In this document: positions 8,115-18,458 of the stretch, in pieces
How positions within the stretch are numbered: the first letter of the stretch is position 1
How the letters are laid out: every line of letters starts with the position of its first letter
NCBI GenBank assembly: GCA_903904855.1
Contig: CAIVEH010000041.1
Coordinates: 1 to 41,475 of the forward strand
Origin: an uncultured Bacteroidota bacterium
Lineage (GTDB): Bacteria; Bacteroidota; Bacteroidia; Chitinophagales; Chitinophagaceae
Direction: 5' to 3'
Length of the DNA stretch: 41,475 nucleotides
Made by a program: the position numbers and the translations under genes
The notes under the pieces: generated by a model
Told to the model about the DNA's origin: nothing
The model's database searches: none
What the model saw: the letters and a program-made list of their open reading frames with translations, nothing else

Positions 8115-8410
8115 ACTTTAATATTTTATATTGAATCGGTATAATATATAGCCGGTTACTTTTGGAATGCGTGGCTATAATGAGCTTATAGCTTAAGAGT
8201 TTAACTTAAAGTATTGCAATGCAATTGCCTATAGTTGTTGCCATAAAATATCCTGGTAATTGACTTATTAAGATTGGTACCTTGTATATTGGAATACTGG
8301 TTGATGAGCGTTCAGCCTTGAAGGCATAGAATGTCACTTCGGAATAAGATATATATTATCCGGGACAACAAAATCTTTAATGCAATTCCATGATAGATAA
8401 CTAAAAATAA
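8115..8410. other. Intergenic stretch, no gene seen
   Basis: About 300 bp between the SLATT gene and the rplY terminator. It is AT-rich, and I see no ORF with coding character, no tRNA and no clear repeat. Confidence 0.6.
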
Positions 8411-8440
8411 AAACCCCTGCATTTCGTGCAGGGGTTTTGA
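8411..8440 (-). terminator. Intrinsic terminator of rplY (probably bidirectional)
   Basis: AAAACCCCTGCA and TGCAGGGGTTTT pair across a short TTTCG-type loop, with A-runs on one side and T-runs on the other. It lies 20 nt beyond the rplY stop codon and could also stop transcripts from the SLATT side. Confidence 0.85.
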
Positions 8441-8459
8441 AATATACTTGTTTCTTTTA

Positions 8460-9107
8460 TTATTTCTTAGCTGCTGGCTTAGCTGCTGCTGCGGCCGGCG
8501 CTGCCTTGGCTGCTGGCGCTGCTTTACCTGCTGGCGCTGCTGCTTCGGTATCGGCCTGGCGGAGTGCGCGGGTCGTTACAACTGAGGCGATAGGAATACG
8601 AGGTGAATTGAGGATCTCCATATTCTCTGCTGTAACATCCTGAACGCGGATATTGCCATGCAATTGAAGGTTATCGATGTTCACAACAATATGCTCAGCG
8701 AGATGCTTAGGAAGAGTACGTACATGAAGTGATTTGATTTTCAACTCCAGACGGCCACCATCTTTTACACCTTGTGCCTGACCAACAAACTTAATTGGCA
8801 ATGTTGCAACTACCTTGCGGTCTTCAACAAGTTCCAGGAAGTCGATATGGTTCAGTTCGTCGGTTACCACATCAAACTGTATGTCCTTCATAATAGTACG
8901 GTAGTTTTTACCTTCTACAGTAATATCGGCAATCTGGAATTCTGGTGTGTACACGAGTGTACGGAACGCAATTACAGGTGCATGGAAATGGACAGTTTCT
9001 GTACCTCCGTATATTACGGCAGGTACCATGTCTTCAGAACGGAGATGGCGCGTAGCTTTTTTGCCAAGGTCGGTCCTTTTTTTACCTTCAATTTTTACAC
9101 TTTTCAT
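8460..9107 (-). CDS. rplY: 50S ribosomal protein L25 (CTC type)
   Basis: The 215-residue protein has the L25 N-terminal 5S rRNA-binding fold (MKSVKIEGKKRTDLGKKATR, then VPAVIYGG) and the CTC beta domain (HVRTLPKHLAEHIVVNIDNL). This is the long form usual in Bacteroidota. The last ~35 residues are an Ala/Pro/Lys-rich tail, a common low-complexity extension in this group. L25 binds 5S rRNA in the large ribosomal subunit. The gene follows prs on the same strand with a 294-nt gap, so it may have its own promoter. The terminator lies directly after the stop. Confidence 0.96.
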   Translation of the reverse strand: MKSVKIEGKKRTDLGKKATRHLRSEDMVPAVIYGGTETVHFHAPVIAFRTLVYTPEFQIADITVEGKNYRTIMKDIQFDVVTDELNHIDFLELVEDRKVVATLPIKFVGQAQGVKDGGRLELKIKSLHVRTLPKHLAEHIVVNIDNLQLHGNIRVQDVTAENMEILNSPRIPIASVVTTRALRQADTEAAAPAGKAAPAAKAAPAAAAAKPAAKK

Positions 9108-9274
9108 TTTTAGTGTTTTTTTGTTCCAGAGACGGGCGCATATCCACCAAACATCCGGTCTGAAATCGTTTTTTAAAAATGGCCCTTTAATGTGCTTTTA
9201 TGAAAATGTGTAATTTTCCGGTACAGCCATTGTTTTTAAAGGGGGCGGATTTTTTTGTATAAACAGTCGTTTTA

Positions 9275-9309
9275 TTAGTCGTTAGTCGTAAGTCTAAAGT
9301 AGTTAGTTA
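9275..9309. repeat. Degenerate heptanucleotide array
   Basis: Five 7-bp units in register: TTAGTCG, TTAGTCG, TAAGTCT, AAAGTAG, TTAGTTA. It lies between prs and rplY. Two other arrays with the same period occur at 32541-32582 and 41418-41473. Confidence 0.7.
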
Positions 9310-9377
9310 AACGATCTTCAGACACGAACTTTTTATCTCAAATCGCAGCGAAAAATGCTGAGAACTTGAGAACAAGC

Positions 9378-9402
9378 TAAGCCCCTTCAGGGGTTTGGGG
9401 TT
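9378..9402 (-). repeat. Stop-associated CCCC/GGGG element, copy 1
   Basis: In the sense of prs the element reads ACCCCAAACCCCTGAAGGGGCTT and begins at the stop codon. CCCCT-GA-AGGGG forms a small hairpin that could act as a terminator or mRNA 3' end. Similar elements sit at the ends of obg, gpx and the T9SS protein gene. Confidence 0.75.
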
Positions 9403-10349
9403 TATTTTCTGTTACTATGAATAAACAAAGAACTTATTGACTTATTCTCGAAAGTGTTGCGGATGGCAATTGCGAACAATTCGCCGGTTGGCAATACTTT
9501 TATTTTACTTACATCTGTCCTTTTCAGTGGTATTGTGTCGCAAACAACCAGTTCTTCGAGCTGGGAATTGGCGATATTTTCATAAGCGTTACCACTCAGA
9601 ACCGGGTGTGTGCAAAATGCACGTACTGATAGTGCACCCCTTTCTTTAAGTATTGCCGCCGATTTACACAATGTACCAGCAGTATCACAAATATCATCTA
9701 TCAACACTACATTTCTGCCTGTAACATCACCTATTACCGTCATAGAAGCGATCTCGTTGGCGCGCTTGCGTTGCTTGTCGCAGATAACCATATCTGTTTC
9801 AAAATACTTGGCAACTTCACGCACCCTGTTGGTACTTCCTACATCGGGGGCCGCAAAGATAAGGTTTTCTATCTTTAGTTTTTCAATGTATGGAATAAAA
9901 ATTGCGGAAGAATCGAGGTGATCCACCGGGATATCAAAAAATCCCTGTATCTGTGGTGCATGGAGGTCCATGGTCATCACCCTGTTGGCGCCTGCTACGG
10001 TGAGCAGATTGGCAACCAGTTTACTGGCAATAGCCACCCTGGGCTTGTCTTTTCTGTCCTGCCTGGCGAAGCCGAAATAAGGGATAACGGCTGTGATATA
10101 ACCAGCAGAAGCCCTGCGAGCAGCATCAATCATCATCAGCAGTTCCATGAGGTTATCGGACGGAGAGAATGTTGCCTGTACAAGGAAAACATAATCGCCA
10201 CGGATAGACTCATTGAAAACCGGTTGAAATTCGCCATCGCTGAACTTCTGTATGCTCAGTGCGCCAAGTGATTTACCGTAAGATTTGGCTATTTTTTCCG
10301 CAAGATATTTGGATGCGGTGCCCGAAAATATTTTTACTGAAGAATCCAT
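9402..10349 (-). CDS. prs: Ribose-phosphate pyrophosphokinase
   Basis: The 315-residue protein makes PRPP from ribose 5-phosphate and ATP, the precursor for purine, pyrimidine, His, Trp and NAD synthesis. Visible family features are KIFSGTASKYLAEKIA at the start, FSDGEFQP, the flexible-loop region (IPYFGFARQDRK), the divalent-metal site (DLHAPQIQGFF) and the PRPP-binding loop VVLIDDICDTAGT. Length is normal for class I enzymes. A -7-like box (TAACTTTG, minus strand, 10367-10374) lies 17 nt upstream of the ATG; I see no clear -33 element. The coding end runs straight into the CCCC/GGGG element. Confidence 0.98.
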   Translation of the reverse strand: MDSSVKIFSGTASKYLAEKIAKSYGKSLGALSIQKFSDGEFQPVFNESIRGDYVFLVQATFSPSDNLMELLMMIDAARRASAGYITAVIPYFGFARQDRKDKPRVAIASKLVANLLTVAGANRVMTMDLHAPQIQGFFDIPVDHLDSSAIFIPYIEKLKIENLIFAAPDVGSTNRVREVAKYFETDMVICDKQRKRANEIASMTVIGDVTGRNVVLIDDICDTAGTLCKSAAILKERGALSVRAFCTHPVLSGNAYENIANSQLEELVVCDTIPLKRTDVSKIKVLPTGELFAIAIRNTFENKSISSLFIHSNRK

Positions 10350-10523
10350 AATCGTGTTATGGGTTGCAAAGTTAGGTATCCCGAACCTGAATAATTAAGG
10401 TATTTATCCACAAGTTTTAGCAGTCATTCAATATGAAAATGTGCATTACTTTGTATTTTTAATAAAATATTTATTTACTTTGCATTTGGATTATGATTTA
10501 TAGAACAATTAAAAGACTAACAG

Positions 10524-12704
10524 ATGAGCACTTATTCAAGAGAGAAGTTACACCAGGCTTTAAAGCATTTCTTCGGGTATGATGAATTCAGACTTACCCA
10601 GCTTCCCATTATTGAAAATGTACTGAACGGCGAAGACACACTCGCCATTATGCCTACTGGGGCGGGTAAATCTATTTGCTACCAGTTGCCGGCTGTGTTG
10701 ATGCCTGGAATTACAATTGTAGTGTCACCGCTTATTGCTTTGATGAAAGACCAGGTAGATGCACTGGTTGCCAATGGCATCAATGCTGCCTTCCTCAATT
10801 CATCACAATCAACCGACGAACAGCAAAGGGTAATAAAAGGGGCACAGGATGGTAAAATAAAACTTCTTTATATAGCGCCTGAGCGTATACCTGCCAATCC
10901 GGAAACCTTTTTTACTTTTCTGCGGAAACTCAATCCATCATTGTTTGCCATAGATGAGGCGCATTGTATTTCATCATGGGGTCACGACTTCCGCCCGGAA
11001 TATCTGAAACTGGCGGTGCTGAAAAAAGAGTTCCCAACTATTCCTGTTATAGCCCTCACGGCAAGCGCTGATAAAGTAACCCAGCAGGATATAGTAAAAC
11101 GGCTGGATTTGCGAACTCCCAAGGAATTTGTGTCCAGTTTCAACCGGCCTAACATACATTATTATATATACCCTAAGAAGAATGTTTTCGACAAGATTTT
11201 AGCCTACCTCAAAAAACACAAAGAAGACAGCGGAATAATATATGCCCTTTCTCGTGCATCTACTGAAGATATAGCCGGTAAGCTGCATGAGGCAGGGATA
11301 AAGGCTGCCCACTACCATGCCGGTATGGATTCAGCCGAGCGCAGCAGGGTACAGGAGGCTTTTCAGCGTGATGAGTACAAAGTAATAGTCGCCACTATAG
11401 CCTTTGGTATGGGTATTGATAAATCGAATGTTCGGTTTGTAATCCATCATGACGTGTCGAAAAATGTAGAAGGGTATTACCAGGAAACAGGCAGGGCAGG
11501 GCGCGACGGACTAAAAAGTGATGCTATACTGTATTACTCTTATGGAGATATTATTAAGCTGAAAAAATTTGCGGAGATTGAGGGCAATCCGCAGCAATCA
11601 GCCATATCACAAAAAAAACTGCAACTGATGCAGGATTATTGCGAGCATGAAGGTTGCAGGCGACAGTACCTGATGCAGTATTTCGGCGAGCAGTTTCCTG
11701 CATATTGTGGCAGTTGCGATTACTGCATGAGTTCGCTGGAAGAAAAGGACGCAACTGTAGATGCCCAAAAATTACTATCGGCCATTAGCAGGACAGGGGA
11801 GCGATATGGTGCCGGGTATATTATAGATTTTATAAGAGGTTCGGCGAGTGAAAAGATTCAGCCGTTGCATAAAGAACTGAAGACCTATGGCATAGGCAAA
11901 GACCTGAAAAGGGAACAATGGCAATGGATGATTCAGCAATTGCTATACCATCACTTCCTGGATAAAATAGATGATCAGTTTGCCACTCTGAAACTGAATG
12001 ATAAAAGCTGGAAACTGCTGAAAGGGGAAACCCAACTGAAACTGATACTGAAAAAAGAAAAGGTAGAGGAACAGGAGGAGGTGGAAGACCTTGGGTATGA
12101 TATTGGCCTGTTCAAAGAACTGAAGGTGCTTAGAAATGAAATTGCAGAGCGGGAAAACGTGCCTGCCTACAACATTCTATCAGATAACTCACTAATAGAA
12201 CTGGCTACTTATTTCCCTCAGAACGCGAACGAACTGAAGCAGATATCCGGCTTCGGTGATTATAAAGTAAGCAGGTATGGGGCGCACTTTCTTAAAGTTG
12301 TAAAAGAGTATGCTGAGGTTCACAAGCTAAGCTCAAAAATGCATTTTAAGCAGCCCAAGAAGGAAACCAAACCCCGTGCCGAACGTGCTGCAAAGCCTGC
12401 TACCAACAGCACTATGAAGGTGAGTTTTGATATGTTTAAAGAGGGTATGAGTATTGCTGAAATAGCTGTGAAACGCAGCCTTGCCCCCACAACTATTGAA
12501 ACCCACCTGGCGGCCTATGTCTCAGCCGGCGAACTGGATATTAACCGATTTGTAAGCAAGGAGAAACTGGAAAAAATACTGGCTACCATAAAATTATCGG
12601 GCCAATCAACTGCATTGAAACCCATAAAAGACCTGCTGGATGATGAATATACCTTTGGAGAGATCAGGATGGCACTGGAGTATTATAAAAAGGTAAATCA
12701 GTAA
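10524..12704 (+). CDS. recQ: ATP-dependent DNA helicase RecQ
   Basis: A 726-residue 3'-5' DNA helicase of recombination and replication-fork repair. It has all superfamily-2 motifs: motif I PTGAGKS, motif II DEAHC, and GMGIDKSNVRFVIHHD with QETGRAGRDG for motifs V and VI. Next comes the RQC zinc site (CEHEGCRR...CGSCDYC), a winged helix, and an HRDC domain (LKVLRNEIAEREN...ISGFGDYK). A C-terminal HTH domain follows (FDMFKEGMSIAEIAVKRSL...). This long form with an extra C-terminal HTH is usual in Bacteroidota. It is divergent from prs, with a 174-bp spacer that must hold both promoters. An imperfect -7 box (TACTTTG) lies upstream. Confidence 0.98.
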   Translation: MSTYSREKLHQALKHFFGYDEFRLTQLPIIENVLNGEDTLAIMPTGAGKSICYQLPAVLMPGITIVVSPLIALMKDQVDALVANGINAAFLNSSQSTDEQQRVIKGAQDGKIKLLYIAPERIPANPETFFTFLRKLNPSLFAIDEAHCISSWGHDFRPEYLKLAVLKKEFPTIPVIALTASADKVTQQDIVKRLDLRTPKEFVSSFNRPNIHYYIYPKKNVFDKILAYLKKHKEDSGIIYALSRASTEDIAGKLHEAGIKAAHYHAGMDSAERSRVQEAFQRDEYKVIVATIAFGMGIDKSNVRFVIHHDVSKNVEGYYQETGRAGRDGLKSDAILYYSYGDIIKLKKFAEIEGNPQQSAISQKKLQLMQDYCEHEGCRRQYLMQYFGEQFPAYCGSCDYCMSSLEEKDATVDAQKLLSAISRTGERYGAGYIIDFIRGSASEKIQPLHKELKTYGIGKDLKREQWQWMIQQLLYHHFLDKIDDQFATLKLNDKSWKLLKGETQLKLILKKEKVEEQEEVEDLGYDIGLFKELKVLRNEIAERENVPAYNILSDNSLIELATYFPQNANELKQISGFGDYKVSRYGAHFLKVVKEYAEVHKLSSKMHFKQPKKETKPRAERAAKPATNSTMKVSFDMFKEGMSIAEIAVKRSLAPTTIETHLAAYVSAGELDINRFVSKEKLEKILATIKLSGQSTALKPIKDLLDDEYTFGEIRMALEYYKKVNQ

Positions 12705-12831
12705 CCAGGATTTATTTTAATAAATAATATCGATTATAGGCATCTTCCTGATATTATGATATGAATCATTATACCCCGTTCTGATTTTACATTTACCTTT
12801 GCACCCGAATCAAAAATCAATCTCAATTATT

Positions 12832-14232
12832 ATGGATTTCCGGACAGAAAAAGACACAATGGGCGAGGTGAAAGTGCCTGTTACTGCTTATTATGGCGCA
12901 CAGACACAGCGCTCGATTGATAATTTTAAAATAGCACAGGATATTAACAGGATGCCCAAAGAGATAATCAAGGCATTTGCTTACCTGAAAAAAGCAGCAG
13001 CTATCACCAATTGCCAGCTCGGTGTATTGCCTCAGGAAAAAAGTGATATTATAGGCACTGTTTGTGATGAAATACTGGAAGGTAAACTGGATAACGAATT
13101 TCCACTTGTCGTTTGGCAAACAGGCTCAGGTACCCAGAGCAATATGAATGTAAATGAGGTGGTGGCTTACCGCGCTCATGTATTGCATGGCGGCCAGCTT
13201 ACCGATAAGGAAAAATTCATTCATCCTAATGATGATGTCAATAAGTCGCAATCATCCAATGATACCTTCCCTACGGCTATGCATATAGCTGCCTATAAAA
13301 TGCTGGTAGATTGCACAATCCCTGGCATTAAGAAGTTGAGAGATACACTCGCAAAAAAGTCGAAAGACTTTATGCATGTAGTAAAGATTGGGCGTACCCA
13401 TTTCATGGATGCCACACCACTTACAGTAGGCCAGGAGTTAAGTGGCTATGTATCGCAATTGGATCATGGTCTGCGTGCCATCAATAATACACTTGCACAT
13501 CTCAGCGAGCTTGCCCTTGGCGGCACAGCGGTTGGTACAGGTATCAATACGCCAAAAGGGTATGCTGTTAAAGTGGCCGAAAATATTGCGACACTCACTG
13601 GCCTGCCATTTATTACTGCAGAAAATAAATTTGAGAGTCTCGCAGCTCATGATGCGATTGTTGAAACTCATGGTGCACTGAAGATGGTGGCAGTAAGTCT
13701 TATGAAGATTGCCAACGACATCCGTATGCTGAGTTCCGGCCCACGTTCCGGCATAGGCGAACTGCATATACCAGATAATGAGCCGGGATCATCAATTATG
13801 CCCGGTAAAGTAAACCCTACACAGTGCGAGGCATTGACAATGATAGCTGCACAGGTTATGGGTAATGATGTGGCGATAGGTATAGGCGGCGCCACCGGCC
13901 ATTTCGAACTGAATGTGTTTAAACCAGTTATGATCTACAACTTCCTGCACAGTGCACGGCTGATAGGAGAGGGTTGTGTTTCTTTCAATGATAAATGTGC
14001 TGAAGGACTTGAGCCAATTGAAAAGAACATCAAAGAGCACGTAAATAATTCATTGATGCTGGTTACTGCTCTGAATACCAAGATTGGTTATTACAAAGCT
14101 GCCGAAATAGCTCAGACTGCTCATAAGCAAGGTAAAACCCTGAAGCAGACTGCCATCGATCTTGGCTATGTTACTGCAGAGCAGTTTGACCAGTGGGTAG
14201 ATCCTAAGGATATGGTTGGTGAACTAAACTGA
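12832..14232 (+). CDS. fumC: Fumarate hydratase, class II
   Basis: A 466-residue enzyme that reversibly hydrates fumarate to malate in the TCA cycle; it needs no iron-sulfur cluster. I chose the ATG at 12832 ([16 protein letters not shown]), which matches the family start. Family features: YYGAQTQRS near the start, the [11 protein letters not shown] region, and the fumarase/aspartase signature [13 protein letters not shown]. The sequence [13 protein letters not shown] is typical of FumC rather than AspA. A -7 box TACCTTTG (12794-12801) lies about 30 nt upstream, and a terminator follows the stop. Confidence 0.97.
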   Translation: MDFRTEKDTMGEVKVPVTAYYGAQTQRSIDNFKIAQDINRMPKEIIKAFAYLKKAAAITNCQLGVLPQEKSDIIGTVCDEILEGKLDNEFPLVVWQTGSGTQSNMNVNEVVAYRAHVLHGGQLTDKEKFIHPNDDVNKSQSSNDTFPTAMHIAAYKMLVDCTIPGIKKLRDTLAKKSKDFMHVVKIGRTHFMDATPLTVGQELSGYVSQLDHGLRAINNTLAHLSELALGGTAVGTGINTPKGYAVKVAENIATLTGLPFITAENKFESLAAHDAIVETHGALKMVAVSLMKIANDIRMLSSGPRSGIGELHIPDNEPGSSIMPGKVNPTQCEALTMIAAQVMGNDVAIGIGGATGHFELNVFKPVMIYNFLHSARLIGEGCVSFNDKCAEGLEPIEKNIKEHVNNSLMLVTALNTKIGYYKAAEIAQTAHKQGKTLKQTAIDLGYVTAEQFDQWVDPKDMVGELN

Positions 14233-14255
14233 TTTTTGAATTAATAATTATTTTT

Positions 14256-14289
14256 AATGCCCTGCTTTCGGTGAATGCAGGGCATTTTT
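14256..14289 (+). terminator. Intrinsic terminator of fumC
   Basis: ATGCCCTGC (14257-14265) pairs with GCAGGGCAT (14277-14285), followed by a run of T. It starts 24 nt after the fumC stop. Confidence 0.85.
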
Positions 14290-14563
14290 GTATCTGTTGC
14301 AGATGAAGAAATAAGTCTTAAGGGCATTTATGCACAATGATTATATAATAATCCGCTATCAATATCCTTAAAATAGTTTTCAATAAATATGATTCAACAT
14401 CTGAAAAGGCACTGTGGGCATAGATTTGAGAACTTTTTAAAAGTTCTAATCTCACTCACTTAACGATAATATTGCTAGAAGTATATTATAATAATAAATC
14501 AGCTAGTGTATATAAAGGATGATTCCTGACTTCTTTCAAGAATGAACAATTTTTGAAACCCTT
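14290..14563. other. Intergenic stretch with one palindrome
   Basis: AT-rich, with no convincing gene. It contains a perfect 19-nt palindrome, AGAACTTTTTAAAAGTTCT (14429-14447). This may be a weak hairpin at the 3' end of the convergent AsmA gene; I cannot assign it. Confidence 0.5.
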
Positions 14564-17500
14564 TTATTCATCCGCATCCGGAGTTTCCTGCAGTTCATCT
14601 TCTTTCTTTCCTTTGCCCAGATGTATCTTGGGTTTATCTTCTGTGCCGGTAATGGTCATTGGAATACCTATAATACCCATAGGTGGCAATCCGAGTCTGA
14701 ACTTCAGATTCAGTTCGTTGCTAAAGCTTACCTGTCCGCTGAACTTGGCCCTGAATACAGCCACCTTCATTTTGGTTTGCTCTATGGTGATGATGTTATT
14801 GGCAATAGTGGTTTTTAAATTTACCTTGCTCACATCAGAGTTGCTGCCAAGGCTGTCTTTGCCCGATTCTTTGCCTATAGCGTTGAATAATTTAAAGCCT
14901 TTCATTTTTATTTTTTCAGCTGTCAATACACCCCCGCCCTTCAATGACGGATATATAGGTGTCATACCCGCATTAAGGCTTCCTCCCAGCTTATAATCAA
15001 GAGATATTAAACCCTCTGCGCTTGAAGCGGACGTTGCCATATCATGAAACAGTTTGATTTTAGTATAGGCCTTATGAATATCAAAATTGTTGGCCACAAT
15101 ATGATAGTTGAACTTAGCTTTTTTGGGTGTGATACTGGTATAGTCGCCTTCCATTGTTACAGGTGCATCAATGATGGTAAAACCAGTTTCTTTAAATGCC
15201 AATATGCCGTGGTTGATGGTAAGATTTCCTTTTACATCGGTAAGTAAAAGATCGGTGTATTTCACCTTTTTCACTTTGGCAGTGAAGGCTATGTCGAGAT
15301 TGGATGGGACAACAACTACACTGGAGGTGACAGGGGCGGTTGCCGGAGCAGTAGTGGCAGGAGTTGCTTGTGCAACGGGTTTAGTTGTATCAGTTACCAG
15401 CATAAAGTCATCTGCCACTATCTGATCGCTGCTGAGGTCGAAATTACCTTTCAGCACAGAGCCGGACTTCATAATATAATCTATAACATTACTCACAGTG
15501 CCATTAAGTACAAATACCGAACTGCCGTACTTTGCAATCAGTGTATCCAGTTGCATCTTATCCTGTTTGAAACTGAACACCCCTCTTGGAATATAGAATG
15601 GTTTAGGATAAAGATCCATTGTAGCAGTAACATCCTTGATTTTAAACGAACCTTTATTAAACAGTTTATCGTAATGGCCTGCTGTAGCATCGGCCTGCCT
15701 GCCTTTCATAGTCAGGTTGGCGTTTATGATACCTGTAACGTTATATCCTTTGATGGCGAATACCTGGTATATCTTACCAAGGTCCAGAATGCCCTCCATC
15801 TTAATTTTGTAATCAAGGTTGGTAAAATCTTTAAGGTCTGCATTTATAGAGAAAGGTTGGTTCTCAAGACTAAAGGTGATAGGCTTAATTGATACATTCA
15901 GCCCCTTCAGATCTCCGGTTTTATCTGCCAGTGTGGTATTGATTTCAATATCCTGGATAGGGTGGGGGTAATACTTGGTTTGTATATATCCATGATGCAT
16001 GGTTAACTTGCCATCAACTACAGGGTACTTCTTCTTTGCTGGCAGGTAGTTGCCTTTAGCTGTAATATCAGCTAGCAAATCGCCCTTCATATCCAGGCTA
16101 TCTATGGGGTAGAATTTCCTGAGATCCTCGAGATGAATATTGGCCTGAAGTGCAGCATCAATTGTATATTGCGATATATCAGTAAGTTTGAAACCACCCC
16201 TTAAATAGTTATTCAGAGCACTTACGTTCAGGCTGTCAACCGAGCAGGTAATATGCTTGTAATCATTGTCCTTACATTCTGCCTGCATATTAAAGCTGAT
16301 ATTGCTAACAGCTTCAGGCAATTTGGCGTACTTGAAATAGCCACCTTTGAAAGAAGACTTAAGTTTAAATCTGGGGATACTGGAAATAACGGTATCCATT
16401 TTATGCTTGGGGCCCTGAACAATGCTTGTTGCATATTTGCCTTCGGCATCCAGATGCAGGGCATATTTGCCTTTTACGTGAAACGGTTTCAACCCTATTG
16501 CATTATCCCATTTCTCCAGGTCTATTTCTGAATTTACTTTGGCATAAACATCAGGCACTTTTAACCCTTTAACTTTTACAACCGAACTCAGATAGCCATC
16601 GGCAATATTAAAATACAGGGAATCGATATTTACGGTAAGGCTGTCGGGATTTAGCCGTGGCAAGGAAGCCGAAAAATCAACATATATGTTCTTGATTGGC
16701 GATGGTGTTTTATCATTGGCAATATAGCCATCCCGAACCTTGATACTGAGCGAAAGATTGGGTGCAATACTGTCTTTGGCAATGTATTTCCCTGCCAGTG
16801 CCAGCTGGATGTTGCCCGTTCCATTAATATCTGTTTTTTCGAGCATTTTCTGGTATTCGGGTGGCAATGCTGTGACGATTACATCAATATCTTTTTCGTG
16901 TGAGTCTACATTGAAATTCATTTCATAACCATCTTTGATAAAGGCAAAACGCCCGTTGAATTCAACAGGCAACTGGTTGATCATCAGGTCGTTTTTCTGG
17001 AAAATAAAAGTCAGCGATTTTGTGTTGATTTGGGTGACCAGATCTGCATTGATTTTTTTGCCAAGAACAAAAGGCTGTTTATTGAAGTAAAAATCGAGCG
17101 ATTGAATGGCACAATGAGTTTTTAGATCGAAGACATCCTTGGTCAAATCGCCACTGCCAAGGTAGTTGAAGCCCCGCGCATTGATAGTCATAGGAAGCGA
17201 CTGGTCGTTATAAACAAGCCGGCTGTTATCTATCTCTATCCTGCTTATTCCCAGCGAAGCCCCGCCACTTGTATCGGACGGAGTGGCTACAGTCTGCGAA
17301 GATCCTTTGTATATATTATAGTTGGCTCTTCCCAGACTATCTGTCTGGATATTAAAATAGGCTTCATTAAGGTAAATTTTATTGATTTTTATTTTGCTCT
17401 TGAAAACCGAAGGCACATCTATGCCCAGCGTAATCTGCTTTGCTGCAATAAGTGTATCCTTCTCAAATGGAGCGCTGCCTTTCAGGGTTACATCATACAA

Positions 17501-17719
17501 GGAGAGAGAAAGTGCAGGAAAATGCTTGAAAAACGACAGGCGGGTGCGTGAGAATTCGATATGCCCGTTGATATTCTGGTTGGCCCACTCATCTATTTTC
17601 CTGTTAATTGGGCCTGGGAAAAGGTAAGGAATTATAATCATGAGCAATAACAGGCTCAGCAGTGAAATGCCTGTTATTTTAAGGGCCTTTTTTATTATTT
17701 TTATTGGCGTTATTTTCAT
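14564..17719 (-). CDS. AsmA-family envelope protein
   Basis: A 1051-residue protein with one N-terminal membrane helix (ITGISLLSLLLLMIIIPYLF) followed by a very long beta-rich periplasmic region. The start (ALKITGISLL... PGPINRKIDEWANQNINGHIEF) and the C-terminal AsmA-like part (FDIHKAYTKIKLFHDMA; then GGVLTAEKIKMKGFKLFNAIG) are typical of Bacteroidota AsmA proteins. These belong to the bridge-like family thought to move phospholipids between the membranes. A Thr/Ala/Pro-rich linker (around VAQATPATTAPATAPV) interrupts the repeats. The tail is acidic (PDADE). It is monocistronic, convergent with fumC. A -7 box TACTTTTG (minus strand, 17773-17780) lies upstream. Confidence 0.93.
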   Translation of the reverse strand: MKITPIKIIKKALKITGISLLSLLLLMIIIPYLFPGPINRKIDEWANQNINGHIEFSRTRLSFFKHFPALSLSLYDVTLKGSAPFEKDTLIAAKQITLGIDVPSVFKSKIKINKIYLNEAYFNIQTDSLGRANYNIYKGSSQTVATPSDTSGGASLGISRIEIDNSRLVYNDQSLPMTINARGFNYLGSGDLTKDVFDLKTHCAIQSLDFYFNKQPFVLGKKINADLVTQINTKSLTFIFQKNDLMINQLPVEFNGRFAFIKDGYEMNFNVDSHEKDIDVIVTALPPEYQKMLEKTDINGTGNIQLALAGKYIAKDSIAPNLSLSIKVRDGYIANDKTPSPIKNIYVDFSASLPRLNPDSLTVNIDSLYFNIADGYLSSVVKVKGLKVPDVYAKVNSEIDLEKWDNAIGLKPFHVKGKYALHLDAEGKYATSIVQGPKHKMDTVISSIPRFKLKSSFKGGYFKYAKLPEAVSNISFNMQAECKDNDYKHITCSVDSLNVSALNNYLRGGFKLTDISQYTIDAALQANIHLEDLRKFYPIDSLDMKGDLLADITAKGNYLPAKKKYPVVDGKLTMHHGYIQTKYYPHPIQDIEINTTLADKTGDLKGLNVSIKPITFSLENQPFSINADLKDFTNLDYKIKMEGILDLGKIYQVFAIKGYNVTGIINANLTMKGRQADATAGHYDKLFNKGSFKIKDVTATMDLYPKPFYIPRGVFSFKQDKMQLDTLIAKYGSSVFVLNGTVSNVIDYIMKSGSVLKGNFDLSSDQIVADDFMLVTDTTKPVAQATPATTAPATAPVTSSVVVVPSNLDIAFTAKVKKVKYTDLLLTDVKGNLTINHGILAFKETGFTIIDAPVTMEGDYTSITPKKAKFNYHIVANNFDIHKAYTKIKLFHDMATSASSAEGLISLDYKLGGSLNAGMTPIYPSLKGGGVLTAEKIKMKGFKLFNAIGKESGKDSLGSNSDVSKVNLKTTIANNIITIEQTKMKVAVFRAKFSGQVSFSNELNLKFRLGLPPMGIIGIPMTITGTEDKPKIHLGKGKKEDELQETPDADE

Positions 17720-17738
17720 CTGTTTGTATGTGATTGTA

Positions 17739-17759
17739 TTCAGGCGGATTCTGCCTGAA
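17739..17759 (-). promoter_or_regulatory. Hairpin in the leader of the AsmA gene
   Basis: TTCAGGC and GCCTGAA form a 7-bp stem around a 7-nt loop, between the -7-like box and the ATG. It is probably part of the 5' leader; its function is unknown. Confidence 0.4.
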
Positions 17760-17881
17760 AAGGATCAAAGTGCAAAAGTACTTAAAAGGTAAATAGCCTA
17801 AATGGTTAATCCCTATATGATTATTAAGAAATTGTAATGGCTTTAAGTAAATGTATGGATTACTTTATAGTGATTATATGA

Positions 17882-18379
17882 TCAGATAAACAACCCCCAT
17901 TCATCAGTAAATTCATCCTTCTCAAATGTACCAACCCAGATTATAAACAGTTTCCGGAATGCAGTAATTTCATTGCGCACTACTTCAATATGTTCGTGGT
18001 CGGCATCGGTTTCTTCGGCAAAAAGCAACAATGTGGAGGCAATTTCCTGCGCCAGTTTACGGATAATGGAAGCATTCTCCATACGGATAACGTAAATGCC
18101 ACCTGCTTCAGAACTTTTTATTTTCACACCCACAATCTGGGAATCCATATAAAGGTCTCGCGCTATAGAAGAAAACATATCATCGTCTTCCTCTTTTTTC
18201 TCCATAAATGGCCCGATAATGCCCTTTAGCAGAAAAACTACTTCCTGCCATTTTGCAAACAAGGCTTTACAAGCATCATATGTGGGATCGGGTTTCCATT
18301 CTTCTCCCTCATTATCTTCCTTGTTGCGCAGCCTTTCATCGTCCCATTCGGGCAGGTCATTTAATTGATCACTGTTCAT
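17882..18379 (-). CDS. Conserved hypothetical acidic protein
   Basis: A 165-residue soluble protein with no signal peptide and a very acidic first third (DLPEWDDERLRNKEDNEGEE). It has helical segments and a C-terminal half rich in hydrophobic helices (ASIIRKLAQEIASTLLLFAEE, then RKLFIIWVGTFE). I recognise it only as a type of small conserved Bacteroidota protein of unknown function. It is a single gene, divergent from the ldcA-like fragment. Codon use looks like that of its neighbours. Confidence 0.8.
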   Translation of the reverse strand: MNSDQLNDLPEWDDERLRNKEDNEGEEWKPDPTYDACKALFAKWQEVVFLLKGIIGPFMEKKEEDDDMFSSIARDLYMDSQIVGVKIKSSEAGGIYVIRMENASIIRKLAQEIASTLLLFAEETDADHEHIEVVRNEITAFRKLFIIWVGTFEKDEFTDEWGLFI

Positions 18380-18458
18380 GGTGTAAATTTATATTATCCA
18401 GCAATTAAAACCACCTCGAGTAAATGTCTGTATACAGAACAAGGCAATTATTCTCTAT

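Noticed and set aside
8115-8410. Possible tRNA or small RNA gene in the gap before rplY
   Set aside because: I could not find a cloverleaf, anticodon arm or TTCGA-type loop; only a terminator at the end.
8437-8643. Ala-rich plus-strand ORF opposite the rplY tail
   Set aside because: It is the reverse reading of the Ala/Lys-rich L25 C-terminus.
13438-14040. Several ORFs on the minus strand opposite fumC
   Set aside because: fumC is fully conserved in the plus frame; the others are shadows.
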